A stretch of DNA of 64,000 nt from the NCBI GenBank assembly GCA_003056425.1, contig PYVY01000010.1, positions 62,001 to 126,000 on the forward strand. Direction: 5' to 3'. Within the stretch, counting starts at the first letter, position 1. Every line of letters begins with the position of its first letter. The notes beneath the pieces are model-generated. The model saw only the letters and a program-made list of their open reading frames with translations, had not been told where the DNA came from and ran no database searches. This DNA is from Alteromonas indica (GTDB taxonomy: Bacteria; Pseudomonadota; Gammaproteobacteria; Enterobacterales; Alteromonadaceae). Positions 52,415 through 61,339 of the stretch are shown here, piece after piece. The position numbers and the translations under genes are program-made.

Positions 52415-53602
52415 ATGAGCTTTATTGTAGCCACAGCCCCAGGGCCGACAAATGCCCTTCGCCGTATGACGCCTAATAAGCGGATGCTGTTACCTGTGGT
52501 ACTCATGGCATTGTTAATGGTGCCAGGGAGCCGACAGGTGACCTTGCAGGTTTTAAGCGATGCATTCTTCCAGGTAGGTATATTTGTTTACCTTTCTTTA
52601 GTCGCCTTCCACGCCGTAGCCAGCCGGGTTAGCGGTGGCCGTATGGCTGAACTTATCGCGCGTTATCCGGCGGTGGAGCTATCAGGCGCCGCTTTATTGG
52701 GTGCTTTACCTGGCTGCGGTGGAGCCATCGTTGTGGTCACCCAGTTCGTGCGTGGTAATGCCAGCTTTGGTGCGGTAGTGACAGTATTAACCAGTACCAT
52801 GGGCGACGCCGCATTTTTGCTACTGGCCAGCGAACCTGTGACGGGCCTGTCCGTTATGGCCATTAGCAGTGTGGTCGGGGTGATCACCGGAGCAGTGGTA
52901 AACTATATTCACCAGGACGACAGTGTTATGCGCCAGCCTGCGAAAGCGAGTAATGATAATGTGGCGTGTCAGTGTGAAGGTACGCTTGCATCGCCCTTTG
53001 CCAGCCGGTTCGCAAGCTATTTCTTTCTGGTATTGGCCATACCCGCTTTGATCATTGCCTTATTTATGGCGTTTAATGTAGATATTCAAGCGTATTCAGC
53101 CGTGCTTAATACCAGTATTGTGTATGGCGGCGCCAGTGCTGCGTTTATTACCATCGTACTGTGGGCCATCAACGGTCAGGCCACAGCGCCATCACAGCCC
53201 AATGCGCCAGCAGGGAAACTACAGGTATTATCCGCTAAAGCTGCTGCTGATACGCAGTTTGTATTGAGCTGGGTGGTGGTAGCGTTTTTATTATTTGAAC
53301 TTCCTATGTTCTGGTTTAATGTGGATATGGCCGCAGCGTTTGATGGTATGGGCGTGGTTGCAGTGTTAGGCGCCATTGCCGTAGGTATGCTGCCTGGCTG
53401 TGGGCCACAGATTATGGTCACCGGACTGTATTTACAGGGTGCCCTGCCGTTTGCTGCGCTATTAGGTAACGGCTTGGCGAACGATGGCGATGCGTTGTTT
53501 CCGGCCATGGTGCTGGCGCCCAAAGCGGCTGCTTACGCCACCCTGTATTCAGCGGTGCCAGCCCTGGTAGTGGGTTTAGGCTGGTTTTATCTGGTGGGGT
53601 AG
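52415..53602 (+). CDS. Putative manganese/heavy-metal exporter, 10-TM ArsP_2-type
   Basis: 395 aa from ATG 52415 (AGGA 7-10 bases upstream). About ten membrane helices form two similar halves, each with the family signature: 'GALPGCGGAIVVVTQF' and 'GMLPGCGPQIMVTGLY'. 'STMGDAAFLLLASEP' and 'GDALFPAMVLAPKAA' follow in matching places. These are hallmarks of the putative manganese transporter/10-TM heavy-metal exporter family. The middle loop carries Cys-Gln-Cys ('NVACQCEGT'), a possible metal site. A Fur-like box precedes it. It is convergent with the MerR gene. Confidence 0.85.
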   Translation: MSFIVATAPGPTNALRRMTPNKRMLLPVVLMALLMVPGSRQVTLQVLSDAFFQVGIFVYLSLVAFHAVASRVSGGRMAELIARYPAVELSGAALLGALPGCGGAIVVVTQFVRGNASFGAVVTVLTSTMGDAAFLLLASEPVTGLSVMAISSVVGVITGAVVNYIHQDDSVMRQPAKASNDNVACQCEGTLASPFASRFASYFFLVLAIPALIIALFMAFNVDIQAYSAVLNTSIVYGGASAAFITIVLWAINGQATAPSQPNAPAGKLQVLSAKAAADTQFVLSWVVVAFLLFELPMFWFNVDMAAAFDGMGVVAVLGAIAVGMLPGCGPQIMVTGLYLQGALPFAALLGNGLANDGDALFPAMVLAPKAAAYATLYSAVPALVVGLGWFYLVG

Positions 53603-53640
53603 TTCATCGGCCAATCCCCCGGCGTAAGCTGAAAATCTGA

Positions 53641-54036
53641 TTAGCGCGGTGTGTGGCGTAGCTGTTGTAAAATAGTGCAATCTTCAATTTGCTGGTGTGT
53701 ACAGGATGTTGCGAGCTGGTGGAGGCTGTTCTCCAACAAGGCCAATTCGCGCTGAGTCTGCTGAACCCGGGCCAGCTGTTTAGCAATGATATTATCCACG
53801 GCTGCACAAGAGGCTTTGGGATGTTGCTGAACATCAAGTAGCTGTTTAATATCGTCAATACTGATATTTAGCTCTCGACATCGCCGGATAAAAACCAGCC
53901 TATCGATATCCTTTGCCTGATAATGCCGGTAGCCGTTGGCGGTTCTAAGCGAGGGTGCAAGCAAGCCTATCTCTTCATAGTAGCGTATGGTTTTTGCCGG
54001 TACCTGGGCGGCATCCGCTAACGTGCTTATTCTCAT
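53641..54036 (-). CDS. MerR-family metal-responsive regulator (CueR/ZntR/CadR group)
   Basis: 131 aa from ATG 54036, where the winged helix starts: 'MRISTLADAAQVPAKTIRYY', then 'EEIGLLAPSLRTANGYRHY'. A dimerisation helix follows, with the C-terminal metal residues Cys in 'KASCAAVDN' and 'SCTHQQIEDCTILQQL'; two spaced C-terminal cysteines are the ZntR/CadR/PbrR pattern for divalent soft metals rather than the CueR pair. An extension to 54096 is possible but not conserved. It is divergent from the TonB receptor and overlaps its promoter. Confidence 0.85.
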   Translation of the reverse strand: MRISTLADAAQVPAKTIRYYEEIGLLAPSLRTANGYRHYQAKDIDRLVFIRRCRELNISIDDIKQLLDVQQHPKASCAAVDNIIAKQLARVQQTQRELALLENSLHQLATSCTHQQIEDCTILQQLRHTPR

Positions 54037-54037
54037 C

Positions 54038-54068
54038 TTGACCTTCCAGTAACTGTAATCTTTACACT
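54038..54068 (+). promoter_or_regulatory. MerR-type promoter of the TonB-receptor gene
   Basis: TTGACC (54038-54043) and TACACT (54063-54068) are 19 bases apart, the overlong spacer typical of MerR-controlled promoters. Inside it lies the imperfect palindrome TTCCAGTAACTGTAA (54044-54058); ACCTTCC at its left resembles the copA/CueR box. It sits immediately upstream of the regulator start on the other strand. Confidence 0.7.
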
Positions 54069-54113
54069 TTAGCTTATCATTGATTGTGGTTACCACGTAT
54101 TACTAAGCTTACT

Positions 54114-56135
54114 ATGACCCCTTGTGTTCGTTTGACCCTGCTATTCCTATATTCGGTAGCCATATTTTCCGGCTCTGCCGCTGCTGTGGCGGCCTCACAG
54201 CCCTTCTCTGCGGCCCTTCCCTCCACCCAGCAAGATGAACCTGCGCATGGGGATAATGAAGAGGTTGAGCGGGTACTTGTTCAGGCTACCCGTTCAGGTC
54301 GCATTGCCGATGATCAACCTATTCGTGTAGAGGTTGTTAACCGAGAAGAAATCCAGGAAAAGGCCGCTATGCGGCCGGGTAATATCTCTATGCTAGTAGC
54401 CGAGACGGGCGGAGTCAGAGTACAAACCACGTCGCCGGCCCTTGGGAGTGCCAATATCCGGTTGCAAGGCATGGATGGTCGGTACACTCAGTTATTGGCG
54501 GATGGTTTACCGCTTTACGGTAATCAGGCTGCATCGATTGGTCTATTGCAAATTCCGCCCACGGACTTGGGCCAGGTTGAAATTATCAAAGGATCAGCGT
54601 CATCACTTTATGGCGGCTCTGCGCTGGGTGGGGTGATTAATTTGGTCTCGCGGCGGCCCGGTGATGAACTAACAGGCGAAGCCCTGTTAAACCTTACCAG
54701 CCGGGATGGCCAGGACCTTACCACGTATACCGAAGCGCCCTTAAGCAAAACGGTGAATGGCTCTGTTACGGCGGGGGCGCATTATCAACATGTAACTGAT
54801 ATTGATAATGACGGCTGGATTGATTTGCCCGGTTACGAGCGCTATACCGTACGGCCTCGGCTATTCTGGGAAGGAGAACAAGGCCAGAATCTTTATGCTA
54901 CGGCGGGCTTTATGACCGAAAACCGGACAGGCGGAACGCTGGCAGCCAATACTGTAGACAATAGCCGGCCCTTTACCCAGAATCAGGATTCTGAGCGTTT
55001 AGACGCCGGGCTGGTGTTCGATGCCCCTGCCACTGACACGATCACCTTCCACTCCAGGGCCTCAGCCATGGCGCAGCAACATGATCATCTGTATGGCGCA
55101 GATGAAGACCGCGACCAGCACGAAAGTTACCTGATTGAAAGCAGCCTGGCGGGCTATGATAATAAAAGCGACTGGGTGGTGGGTGTCGCTTATCAAGCGG
55201 ACATTTACCAGTCTGACCGGTATGCCCAGTTTGACTACACTTATGACGTGCCCGGGTTATTTGGCCAGTTGAATTATGCAGTAAATAGTAAACTATCGGC
55301 TTCTTACAGCGCCCGCCTGGATAAGCATAGTGAGTATGGAACCCAGTTCAGCCCCCGTATATCTTTACTGTACCGCCCCGGCCAATTCACCGTGCGTGGC
55401 TCTTATGGGAAGGGCTATTATGCACCTACGCCATTTGTGGAAGAGATTGAAGCAGCCGGTTTAGCCAGACTGGCAGATATCGGCGAGTTACAGGCAGAAC
55501 AGGCCGATACTGCCTCCATTGATATCACCTACGCGGTGGGTAATATTGAAACCAGTGTCACTTTATTTGGGTCCAATGTAGAGAACAAGACTCAGCTTGA
55601 GGCATTTTCCTCGGCCGGCAGTGATGCGCCCGACCGGGTGAGGTTGGTGAATGCGCCGGGAGAAAGCCAAATCCGCGGGTCTGAGCTCCTGTTCCGCTAT
55701 TATTGGTACGATGTAAAGCTAACGGCGAGTTATCTTTATCTGGATGCTACCGAGGCGCGTCGCGCGGCTGCTGGCCGTCAAGAGATTGCCTTAACCCCAA
55801 CGCACTCTGCCGGACTGGTGGCAATGTGGGAACAACACGGTCGTTTCAGAGCTGGGTTTGAAGCGTATTACACCGGCTCGCAGCGAGTAAACGATAACCC
55901 CTATATTACGCAGACCAATCCTTACTGGCATCTTGGCTTAATGGGCGAGATAACCGCTGGAAATACCAGCTGGTTTATTAACCTGGAAAATCTGCTGGAT
56001 GTAAAACAAAGCGATGAACATCCGTTACTGTTACCCACTCAAGCGGCAAGCGGACAGTGGACAACCGATATCTGGTCCAGAAACGATGGGTTTATTGTTA
56101 ACGCCGGAGTACGGGTGACCTTCGCTGGTGGCTGA
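54114..56135 (+). CDS. TonB-dependent outer-membrane receptor, metal-linked
   Basis: 673 aa from ATG 54114; a TTG at 54084 would leave almost no leader after the predicted promoter. The signal peptide ends near 'AAVAAS'. The plug domain shows 'VERVLVQATRSGRIADDQP' (TonB box region), 'GSANIRLQGMDGRYTQLLAD' and 'VEIIKGSASSLYGGSALGGV'. The 22-strand barrel ends in 'VRVTF' plus a few residues. The MerR-type promoter predicts metal induction, so the cargo may be a metal complex or the receptor may be part of a metal response. The ligand cannot be read from sequence. Confidence 0.9.
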   Translation: MTPCVRLTLLFLYSVAIFSGSAAAVAASQPFSAALPSTQQDEPAHGDNEEVERVLVQATRSGRIADDQPIRVEVVNREEIQEKAAMRPGNISMLVAETGGVRVQTTSPALGSANIRLQGMDGRYTQLLADGLPLYGNQAASIGLLQIPPTDLGQVEIIKGSASSLYGGSALGGVINLVSRRPGDELTGEALLNLTSRDGQDLTTYTEAPLSKTVNGSVTAGAHYQHVTDIDNDGWIDLPGYERYTVRPRLFWEGEQGQNLYATAGFMTENRTGGTLAANTVDNSRPFTQNQDSERLDAGLVFDAPATDTITFHSRASAMAQQHDHLYGADEDRDQHESYLIESSLAGYDNKSDWVVGVAYQADIYQSDRYAQFDYTYDVPGLFGQLNYAVNSKLSASYSARLDKHSEYGTQFSPRISLLYRPGQFTVRGSYGKGYYAPTPFVEEIEAAGLARLADIGELQAEQADTASIDITYAVGNIETSVTLFGSNVENKTQLEAFSSAGSDAPDRVRLVNAPGESQIRGSELLFRYYWYDVKLTASYLYLDATEARRAAAGRQEIALTPTHSAGLVAMWEQHGRFRAGFEAYYTGSQRVNDNPYITQTNPYWHLGLMGEITAGNTSWFINLENLLDVKQSDEHPLLLPTQAASGQWTTDIWSRNDGFIVNAGVRVTFAGG

Positions 56136-56141
56136 CCGGGT

Positions 56142-56167
56142 ACCCGGCGCGTTTGTAGACGCCGGGT
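56142..56167. terminator. Intergenic hairpin 1, TonB receptor/yceI gap
   Basis: Perfect 8-base stem ACCCGGCG / CGCCGGGT around a 10-base loop, 7 bases after the receptor stop. It probably stops the convergent transcripts. No T-run. Confidence 0.5.
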
Positions 56168-56174
56168 TACAGGG

Positions 56175-56199
56175 TGGTAGCCTTGCTAGCCTGCTACCA
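56175..56199. repeat. Intergenic hairpin 2, TonB receptor/yceI gap
   Basis: Stem TGGTAGC / GCTACCA (7 bases) around 11 bases, directly after hairpin 1. Two adjacent hairpins between convergent genes resemble the pairing seen in BIME/REP elements, but no REP consensus is recognised. Confidence 0.4.
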
Positions 56200-56261
56200 G
56201 CAAAACGTACCAGTCGCCCATATATATAGGTTGGTGCTAGCGCTCCCCAATGGCGGACTCG

Positions 56262-56834
56262 CTACTGTTGGGTAAAGGTGACACTAAAGGACACAGGTAC
56301 TGTCATAGTGATGCTGTCTAATCCAGCAATCTTCTGTAATGTATTAAGCCCTTGAGTTAGGCCGAAATCACCTGCTTTTAGCAGGGTAGGCGCTACCGTG
56401 GTCACCGTATACTGGCTATCGTTTACACGCGTAGCCTGCACCATAAAGCTGGTAGCCACATTTTCATCATGTAAATCAATGCTGCCTTCGATAGTATAAA
56501 TTCCGGTATCGCCCGCTTTCATCGCCAGCACATCGGCCGGTAGAGAAGCGGTAAATTTGGCTTCGCCATAAGTGCCGGTCTCAAATAACTTTTCCTGCAT
56601 ACGGGTATCGCGTATTTCGATACCCGTATCCACGGAGGCCAGGGCTACAGTCACCGTTAGCTCACCGCTATCGGTAATGGCGCCGGATAACGAGTCGAAC
56701 CTATGCACTTCAGTAATCTGTGCATTTTTGGTTGATAGAAAGTGCAGTCTGGAGTCATTTTCGTCCAGTTGCCAGGCGGCCAGCGTAGGTAAGCTGGTAA
56801 GGGCACTCAGGGCGACAATCGCTGGTTTTAGCAT
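56262..56834 (-). CDS. YceI family periplasmic lipid-binding protein
   Basis: 190 aa. The signal peptide ends near 'PTLAAW'. The YceI lipocalin-like barrel shows 'WQLDENDSRLHFLSTKN', 'VALASVDTGIEIRDTRMQEK' and 'EAKFTASLPADVLAMKAGD'. The family binds isoprenoid or other amphiphilic molecules in the periplasm. AAGGAAT before the start lies over the end of cysQ, so it is the third gene of the nudE-cysQ-yceI run. Confidence 0.92.
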   Translation of the reverse strand: MLKPAIVALSALTSLPTLAAWQLDENDSRLHFLSTKNAQITEVHRFDSLSGAITDSGELTVTVALASVDTGIEIRDTRMQEKLFETGTYGEAKFTASLPADVLAMKAGDTGIYTIEGSIDLHDENVATSFMVQATRVNDSQYTVTTVAPTLLKAGDFGLTQGLNTLQKIAGLDSITMTVPVSFSVTFTQQ

Positions 56835-56839
56835 GGGCG

Positions 56840-57667
56840 TTATTCCTTATGGTATTGGACAATATCCTGCCAGGGTACCCGCTGGTCCCCCATCACAACA
56901 AAGTCAGGATTTTCCAACGTTTTGCGCTGGTTATATGTCAATGGTTCAAAATTAGCTGCCAGAATACGGCCACCTGCTTCTTCCACTATGCATTGGGATG
57001 CGCCGGTATCCCATTCGCCGGTAATACCGATACGCATAAACACATCGGCTTTGCCCTCCGCGATAAAACAGGATTTCAACGAACAGCTACCCAATGGCAG
57101 CGTCTGATAAATTCGTTTGGCATTCATTCGCGAAAGGATTTTGTCGCGCGACTGACGGCGGCTGACAGCAATCATTACCACACTGCGTTTGGGATCTTCC
57201 AGCTTACGCACATGAATTTGGCGGGTTTCGTCAGGGCATTCTTTAAAAGCGCCATGATCTTTACTGGCATAATATAAGGTTTGTCCTGGGGGCCAGAAGA
57301 TTACGCCAATAGTGGGCTCGTTGTTTTCAATGAGCGCAATATTAATAGCAAAGTCGCCGCTGCGAGCGATAAATTCCTGCGTTCCATCAATAGGGTCGAT
57401 AAGCCAGTAGCGTGGCCACTTCTTACGCTCCGCCAAGCTGGCATGTTTATTCTCTTCCGACAATATTGGAATATTCGGCGTGGCTTCTTCTAACCGCCGG
57501 GTAATAATATCGTTCGCTTTATAATCCGCGCTGGTAACCGGCGAGTCATCATCTTTTTGATAGGCACTGAAGTCTCCTGAGTCGTATATTCTTAGAACTT
57601 CCCGGCCTGCTTCTACAGCCACCTCTTTCGCTAGTGCTAACAAAGAGGGGAGGGTGTCATCGGGCAT
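56840..57667 (-). CDS. cysQ: 3'(2'),5'-bisphosphate nucleotidase CysQ
   Basis: 275 aa. Inositol-monophosphatase-like metal motifs: 'LSEENKHASLAERKKW' (Glu), 'YWLIDPIDGTQEFIARSGDF' (DPxDGT) and 'GITGEWDTGASQCIVEEAGG' (WDxxA-type). It removes phosphate from PAP/PAPS, recycling adenosine 3',5'-bisphosphate from sulfate assimilation. The start lies 4 bases after the nudE stop; its ribosome site GGAG is 11 bases upstream. Confidence 0.95.
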   Translation of the reverse strand: MPDDTLPSLLALAKEVAVEAGREVLRIYDSGDFSAYQKDDDSPVTSADYKANDIITRRLEEATPNIPILSEENKHASLAERKKWPRYWLIDPIDGTQEFIARSGDFAINIALIENNEPTIGVIFWPPGQTLYYASKDHGAFKECPDETRQIHVRKLEDPKRSVVMIAVSRRQSRDKILSRMNAKRIYQTLPLGSCSLKSCFIAEGKADVFMRIGITGEWDTGASQCIVEEAGGRILAANFEPLTYNQRKTLENPDFVVMGDQRVPWQDIVQYHKE

Positions 57668-57670
57668 GCT

Positions 57671-58234
57671 TTATTGCTCCTTCAACCATTTCTTTGCCAG
57701 AAACAAGGCTGCAATGCAGCGAGCTTCAATAAAGTCATCGCGTTCCAGCAAAGCATCTAGCTCACTTAATTTCCAGGTCACGACCTCAAGTGGTTCGGGT
57801 TCATCACCTTCCAAAGATTGTTCATACAAATCCCGCGCCACTACAATACGCATTTCTGAATTAAAAAAGTTCGGTGCCATATTCACTGTGTGAATTTCGC
57901 TAAGCTGGCGCGCCCCATAACCGGCTTCTTCTTTTAATTCGCGGTCGGCGGCTTCTACCGGGTTTTCACCAGGATCAATCAAACCCTTAGGAAAGCCCAA
58001 CTGATAAGTGTGGTTACCAGCAGCATATTCGCGTACCAGAATGATAGTGTCGGCATCCAATAACGGAACGATCATAACCGCGCCACGATTGGTGCCCGCC
58101 ATTCGCTCGAATTGCCGGGTTGCACCATTAGAAAATTCAAGATCAATTCGTTCTACTTTGAACAGGCGGCTCTGCGCGACAATCTCGCGATGATGGATGC
58201 GGGGCAATACTTTAGCAGGGTTTATTTTACTCAT
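57671..58234 (-). CDS. nudE: ADP compounds hydrolase NudE (Nudix)
   Basis: 187 aa. Nudix box 'GLIDPGENPVEAADRELKEE' continuing into Ala-Gly-Tyr fits G-x5-E-x7-REUxEExGU. It hydrolyses NADH, Ap3A and ADP-ribose type compounds. 'ETGxL'-like start aside, the family pattern 'RFERMAGTNRGAVMIVPLLD' is kept. It is divergent from yrfG, the E. coli arrangement, and followed by cysQ. Confidence 0.94.
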   Translation of the reverse strand: MSKINPAKVLPRIHHREIVAQSRLFKVERIDLEFSNGATRQFERMAGTNRGAVMIVPLLDADTIILVREYAAGNHTYQLGFPKGLIDPGENPVEAADRELKEEAGYGARQLSEIHTVNMAPNFFNSEMRIVVARDLYEQSLEGDEPEPLEVVTWKLSELDALLERDDFIEARCIAALFLAKKWLKEQ

Positions 58235-58283
58235 GTTTATCGTGGCTATCTTTCGCTATTATATCTATCAAGTCTAAAGCTTA

Positions 58284-58985
58284 ATGTATCATAAGGAAAA
58301 CCGCTTGCCATTTCTGCCCTGGAACGAAATAGACACAGTCCTGCTAGACATGGACGGCACGCTGCTGGATCTTCACTTTGATACCCATTTTTGGATGGAA
58401 CATCTGCCACAAAAAGTGGCGCTGCAAAACAAGCAGTCAGTAGAACAGTGTAAAGCCACTATGCGAAAGCATTATGACCAGGTCAGTGGGCAAATTCAGT
58501 GGTATTGCCTGGACTATTGGGCCGAACAGCTGCAACTCGATATTATGGCGGCTAAACGAGAAATCGCCCATTTAGTCAGTATGCGCGAGGATACCCTGCC
58601 TCTGCTGGATGCTTTAAAACAAAGCGGTCGGCAGGTGGCGCTGGTAACGAATGCACATCCCGATAATCTGGCCTTAAAACTTGAACTAACGCAACTTGAT
58701 GCGCACATTGATACGTTGATTTCGACCCATGAGTTCGGTGTTACTAAAGAATCTCAGCTACTGTGGCAGCGTTTACAACACAGACTGGGCTTTGATCCTT
58801 CGCGTACGCTATTTGTAGACGATAGCCAGGTTATTTTGAAAGCCGCTCAGGATTTTGGCATCAAGCATTTATTGGCAGTGGAAAACCCTGATAGTCAACT
58901 GCCTGCCCAGCGCATTGATGCATTTGCAGCTACTTCCGATTACCGTTTACTCTTAGAAGATATTTTACGCGAGCGTAGGGTATGA
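58284..58985 (+). CDS. yrfG: HAD-family GMP/IMP nucleotidase YrfG
   Basis: 233 aa. HAD motifs: 'VLLDMDGTLLDLHFDTHFW' (nucleophile DxDGT), 'VALVTNAHPDNLALKLE' (Thr/Ser), Lys in 'FGVTKESQLLW' and 'TLFVDDSQVIL' (acid pair). It dephosphorylates purine 5'-nucleotides. It is divergent from nudE and overlaps yjjX by 4 bases (ATGA). An E. coli-like pairing. Confidence 0.93.
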   Translation: MYHKENRLPFLPWNEIDTVLLDMDGTLLDLHFDTHFWMEHLPQKVALQNKQSVEQCKATMRKHYDQVSGQIQWYCLDYWAEQLQLDIMAAKREIAHLVSMREDTLPLLDALKQSGRQVALVTNAHPDNLALKLELTQLDAHIDTLISTHEFGVTKESQLLWQRLQHRLGFDPSRTLFVDDSQVILKAAQDFGIKHLLAVENPDSQLPAQRIDAFAATSDYRLLLEDILRERRV

Positions 58986-59542
58986 CTCCGCCGCTTATTT
59001 GTGTCGTGGGTTCAACGAACCCGGTTAAAGTGAATGCTGCCTCCGCCGCGCTGGAAAAAGTGCTGGGCGCGCCGGTAACCGTCCAGGCGCTGAAGGTGCC
59101 CAGCGGTGTACCTGATCAGCCTTTGACCGGCGAACAGACCCGATTAGGTGCGATAAACCGGGTGCAAGCATGCCTTACAGCAGCCGAAGCAGCAGCGCGG
59201 GATTGGAATTGGTTTATAGCCATTGAAGGTGGGGTAGATAATCTCCCTGATGGGCCTGCCACATTTGCCTATACGGCGATTTACCATCAGCAGGTATGGT
59301 CGGTATCGCGCAGCGCCAGTATGCCCATTCCCCCTGCGGTCTATCAGGCCCTGCTGAACGGCGAAGAATTGGGCGACGTTATGGATCGTTTGTTTAACAC
59401 TACGAATGTTAAGCAACAAGGCGGGGCAATTGGCTTGCTTACCCGCCATCAGGCAACCCGCCAAAGTGTTTATGAAACCGCGCTGATATTGGCCCTGGCC
59501 CGTTTTACCCATCCCCAGTTGTATACCCAACCCGGGCAATAG
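58982..59542 (+). CDS. yjjX: Inosine/xanthosine triphosphatase YjjX
   Basis: 186 aa. 'VVGSTNPVKVNAASAALEKV' is the family's substrate-binding start, followed by 'SGVPDQPLTGEQTRLGAINR', 'FIAIEGGVDNLPDGPATFAY' and the end region 'KQQGGAIGLLTRHQATRQSV'. It degrades non-canonical purine nucleoside triphosphates. Coupled to yrfG, a nucleotide-cleaning pair. Confidence 0.95.
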   Translation: MTPPLICVVGSTNPVKVNAASAALEKVLGAPVTVQALKVPSGVPDQPLTGEQTRLGAINRVQACLTAAEAAARDWNWFIAIEGGVDNLPDGPATFAYTAIYHQQVWSVSRSASMPIPPAVYQALLNGEELGDVMDRLFNTTNVKQQGGAIGLLTRHQATRQSVYETALILALARFTHPQLYTQPGQ

Positions 59543-59824
59543 TGCTCAGGGGTAATCGTAAGCCGCGAATAATTTCACTAAGTTAGCAAAGGCTAACCCA
59601 CCGACTTACAGTACAAATAGTATTCAGTTATACGCTCTGGCTATGAAATTCTGCCTGACAGTGTGAAAAATATGGCTGCTCCAAGGCGGCCCATAAAAGC
59701 GGCTGTACAGGTAAAATAAGCCTCTTATTCATCTTATGATCAGGGACTTATAAAATATTTGGAGGGACTGGACCTTTAGTTGCAGCAGTCTTGGGTACTT
59801 ATGTTCCTAACAGGAGGCAACACG

Positions 59825-61204
59825 ATGTCAAATACAGTCGACACGATTAATCCCGCTACTGAAGAGAAACTGCAGTCTTATACATTGCTTAATACCGAAG
59901 AAGCAAACCAGGCAGTAGATAATGCGCATGAAGCATTTACTCAGTGGCGAAAAACATCGTTAGCGGAGCGCAGTAAACTACTTAATGCGCTGGCCGACAA
60001 AATTGACGAACGCGCCGACGACATTGTAGAACTGATGATAGATGAGATGGGCAAAGTCAAAGCCCAGGGTTATCAGGAAGTTGAACTTTGCGCCAATATC
60101 TGTCGTTACAGTGCCGAACAAGGCCCTGAACAGTTAAAAGATGAGGAGCGCGCCTACGAAGGTGGTACGGGCCTCATCTCATATCAGCCTACCGGCGTAA
60201 TTTTGGGTATTCAACCCTGGAACTTCCCGTTGTATCAGGTTATCCGCTACAGCGTTCCGAATATCATGGCGGGCAATACCACGGTATTGAAACATGCCGA
60301 TAACGTCTTTGGTATGGCCAAACTGATTCAGACCCTATACGAAGAAGCGGGCTTCCCTAAAAATGTCTATCAATCGCTATTAATCAGCGGTGAAACGGCA
60401 AGTGAACTTATTCAGCACGATAAAGTGCGTGGTGTCACCTTCACCGGTTCTGACAAAGTAGGCAAAATGGTTGCTGAAAACGCCGGTAGCCAGTCCAAGA
60501 AGACAGTACTAGAGCTAGGCAGCAACGATGCCTTTGTGGTACTCGAAGATGCCGATATTGAAGTAGCGGTTAAAGCCTGTGTACAGGGCCGTGTTATTAA
60601 CAATGGCGAGACCTGTGTATCAGCCAAACGCTTTATTGTGGCAGATAAAGTCTACGATGCGTTTAAAGATGCGTATGTTGCTGAGTTCGAGAAACTCAAA
60701 GTAGGCGATCCTCGCGATGAAGACACCGATGTCGGCCCCATTGCACGTAAAGACTTAATTAAGAAACTGCATGACCAGGTGCAAGAGTCGATTAAAAACG
60801 GCGCAACATGCATTATGGGCGGTGACATGAGTAGTGACAAAGGGTACTTCTACCCACTTACTATTCTGGAAGATGTAAAGCCAGGTATGCCAGCTTATGA
60901 TGATGAGCTATTTGGCCCGGTCGCATCGTTGATTCGAGCAAAAGATGATGAAGATGCCATGCGCATTGCTAATGATTCACGTTATGGCCTTGGCGGGGGT
61001 ATCTTTTCCAAAAATACCCAGCGGGCTATCGAACTGGCACGTGATGAGTTTGATACCGGCATGGTGAATATCAATGGTTATTCGCTAGCGCAGCCCAATT
61101 TACCGTTTGGTGGCGTTAAAGAAAGTGGCTATGGCCGTGAACACGGTGGCTTCGGGATTAAAGAGTTTGTAAATATTAAAACTATCTTTATTGCTGACCA
61201 GTAG
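59825..61204 (+). CDS. NAD(P)-dependent aldehyde dehydrogenase, succinate-semialdehyde dehydrogenase-like
   Basis: 459 aa from ATG 59825, preceded 6 bases by AGGAGGCA; the earlier in-frame start at 59780 lacks this. ALDH features: 'GVILGIQPWNFPLYQVIRYS', cofactor loop 'GVTFTGSDKVGKMVAENAGS', catalytic Glu in 'TVLELGSNDAFVVLEDADIE' and catalytic Cys in 'NNGETCVSAKRFIVADKVY'. The closest kind is the NAD(P)-dependent succinate-semialdehyde dehydrogenase group (Sad/GabD-like). 'LGSND' instead of the usual 'LGGSD' is a minor change. No GABA genes are adjacent. A strong terminator follows. Confidence 0.9.
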   Translation: MSNTVDTINPATEEKLQSYTLLNTEEANQAVDNAHEAFTQWRKTSLAERSKLLNALADKIDERADDIVELMIDEMGKVKAQGYQEVELCANICRYSAEQGPEQLKDEERAYEGGTGLISYQPTGVILGIQPWNFPLYQVIRYSVPNIMAGNTTVLKHADNVFGMAKLIQTLYEEAGFPKNVYQSLLISGETASELIQHDKVRGVTFTGSDKVGKMVAENAGSQSKKTVLELGSNDAFVVLEDADIEVAVKACVQGRVINNGETCVSAKRFIVADKVYDAFKDAYVAEFEKLKVGDPRDEDTDVGPIARKDLIKKLHDQVQESIKNGATCIMGGDMSSDKGYFYPLTILEDVKPGMPAYDDELFGPVASLIRAKDDEDAMRIANDSRYGLGGGIFSKNTQRAIELARDEFDTGMVNINGYSLAQPNLPFGGVKESGYGREHGGFGIKEFVNIKTIFIADQ

Positions 61205-61272
61205 AGCCCGCGGTCATGACTATCTGCAATAATTGTAGTCAGCCGGTTTACATATAGCAGTATAACGAAGTT

Positions 61273-61300
61273 AAAAAGGCACCATGTGGTGCCTTTTTTT
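61273..61300. terminator. Rho-independent terminator
   Basis: GGCACCA / TGGTGCC around TG, with five A before and seven T after, 69 bases beyond the aldehyde dehydrogenase stop. It can also act on gspN messenger from the other side. Confidence 0.9.
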
Positions 61301-61339
61301 GTGCCTGCATAGGCGTAAATGAGCGAGCTTGGGGCGGTG

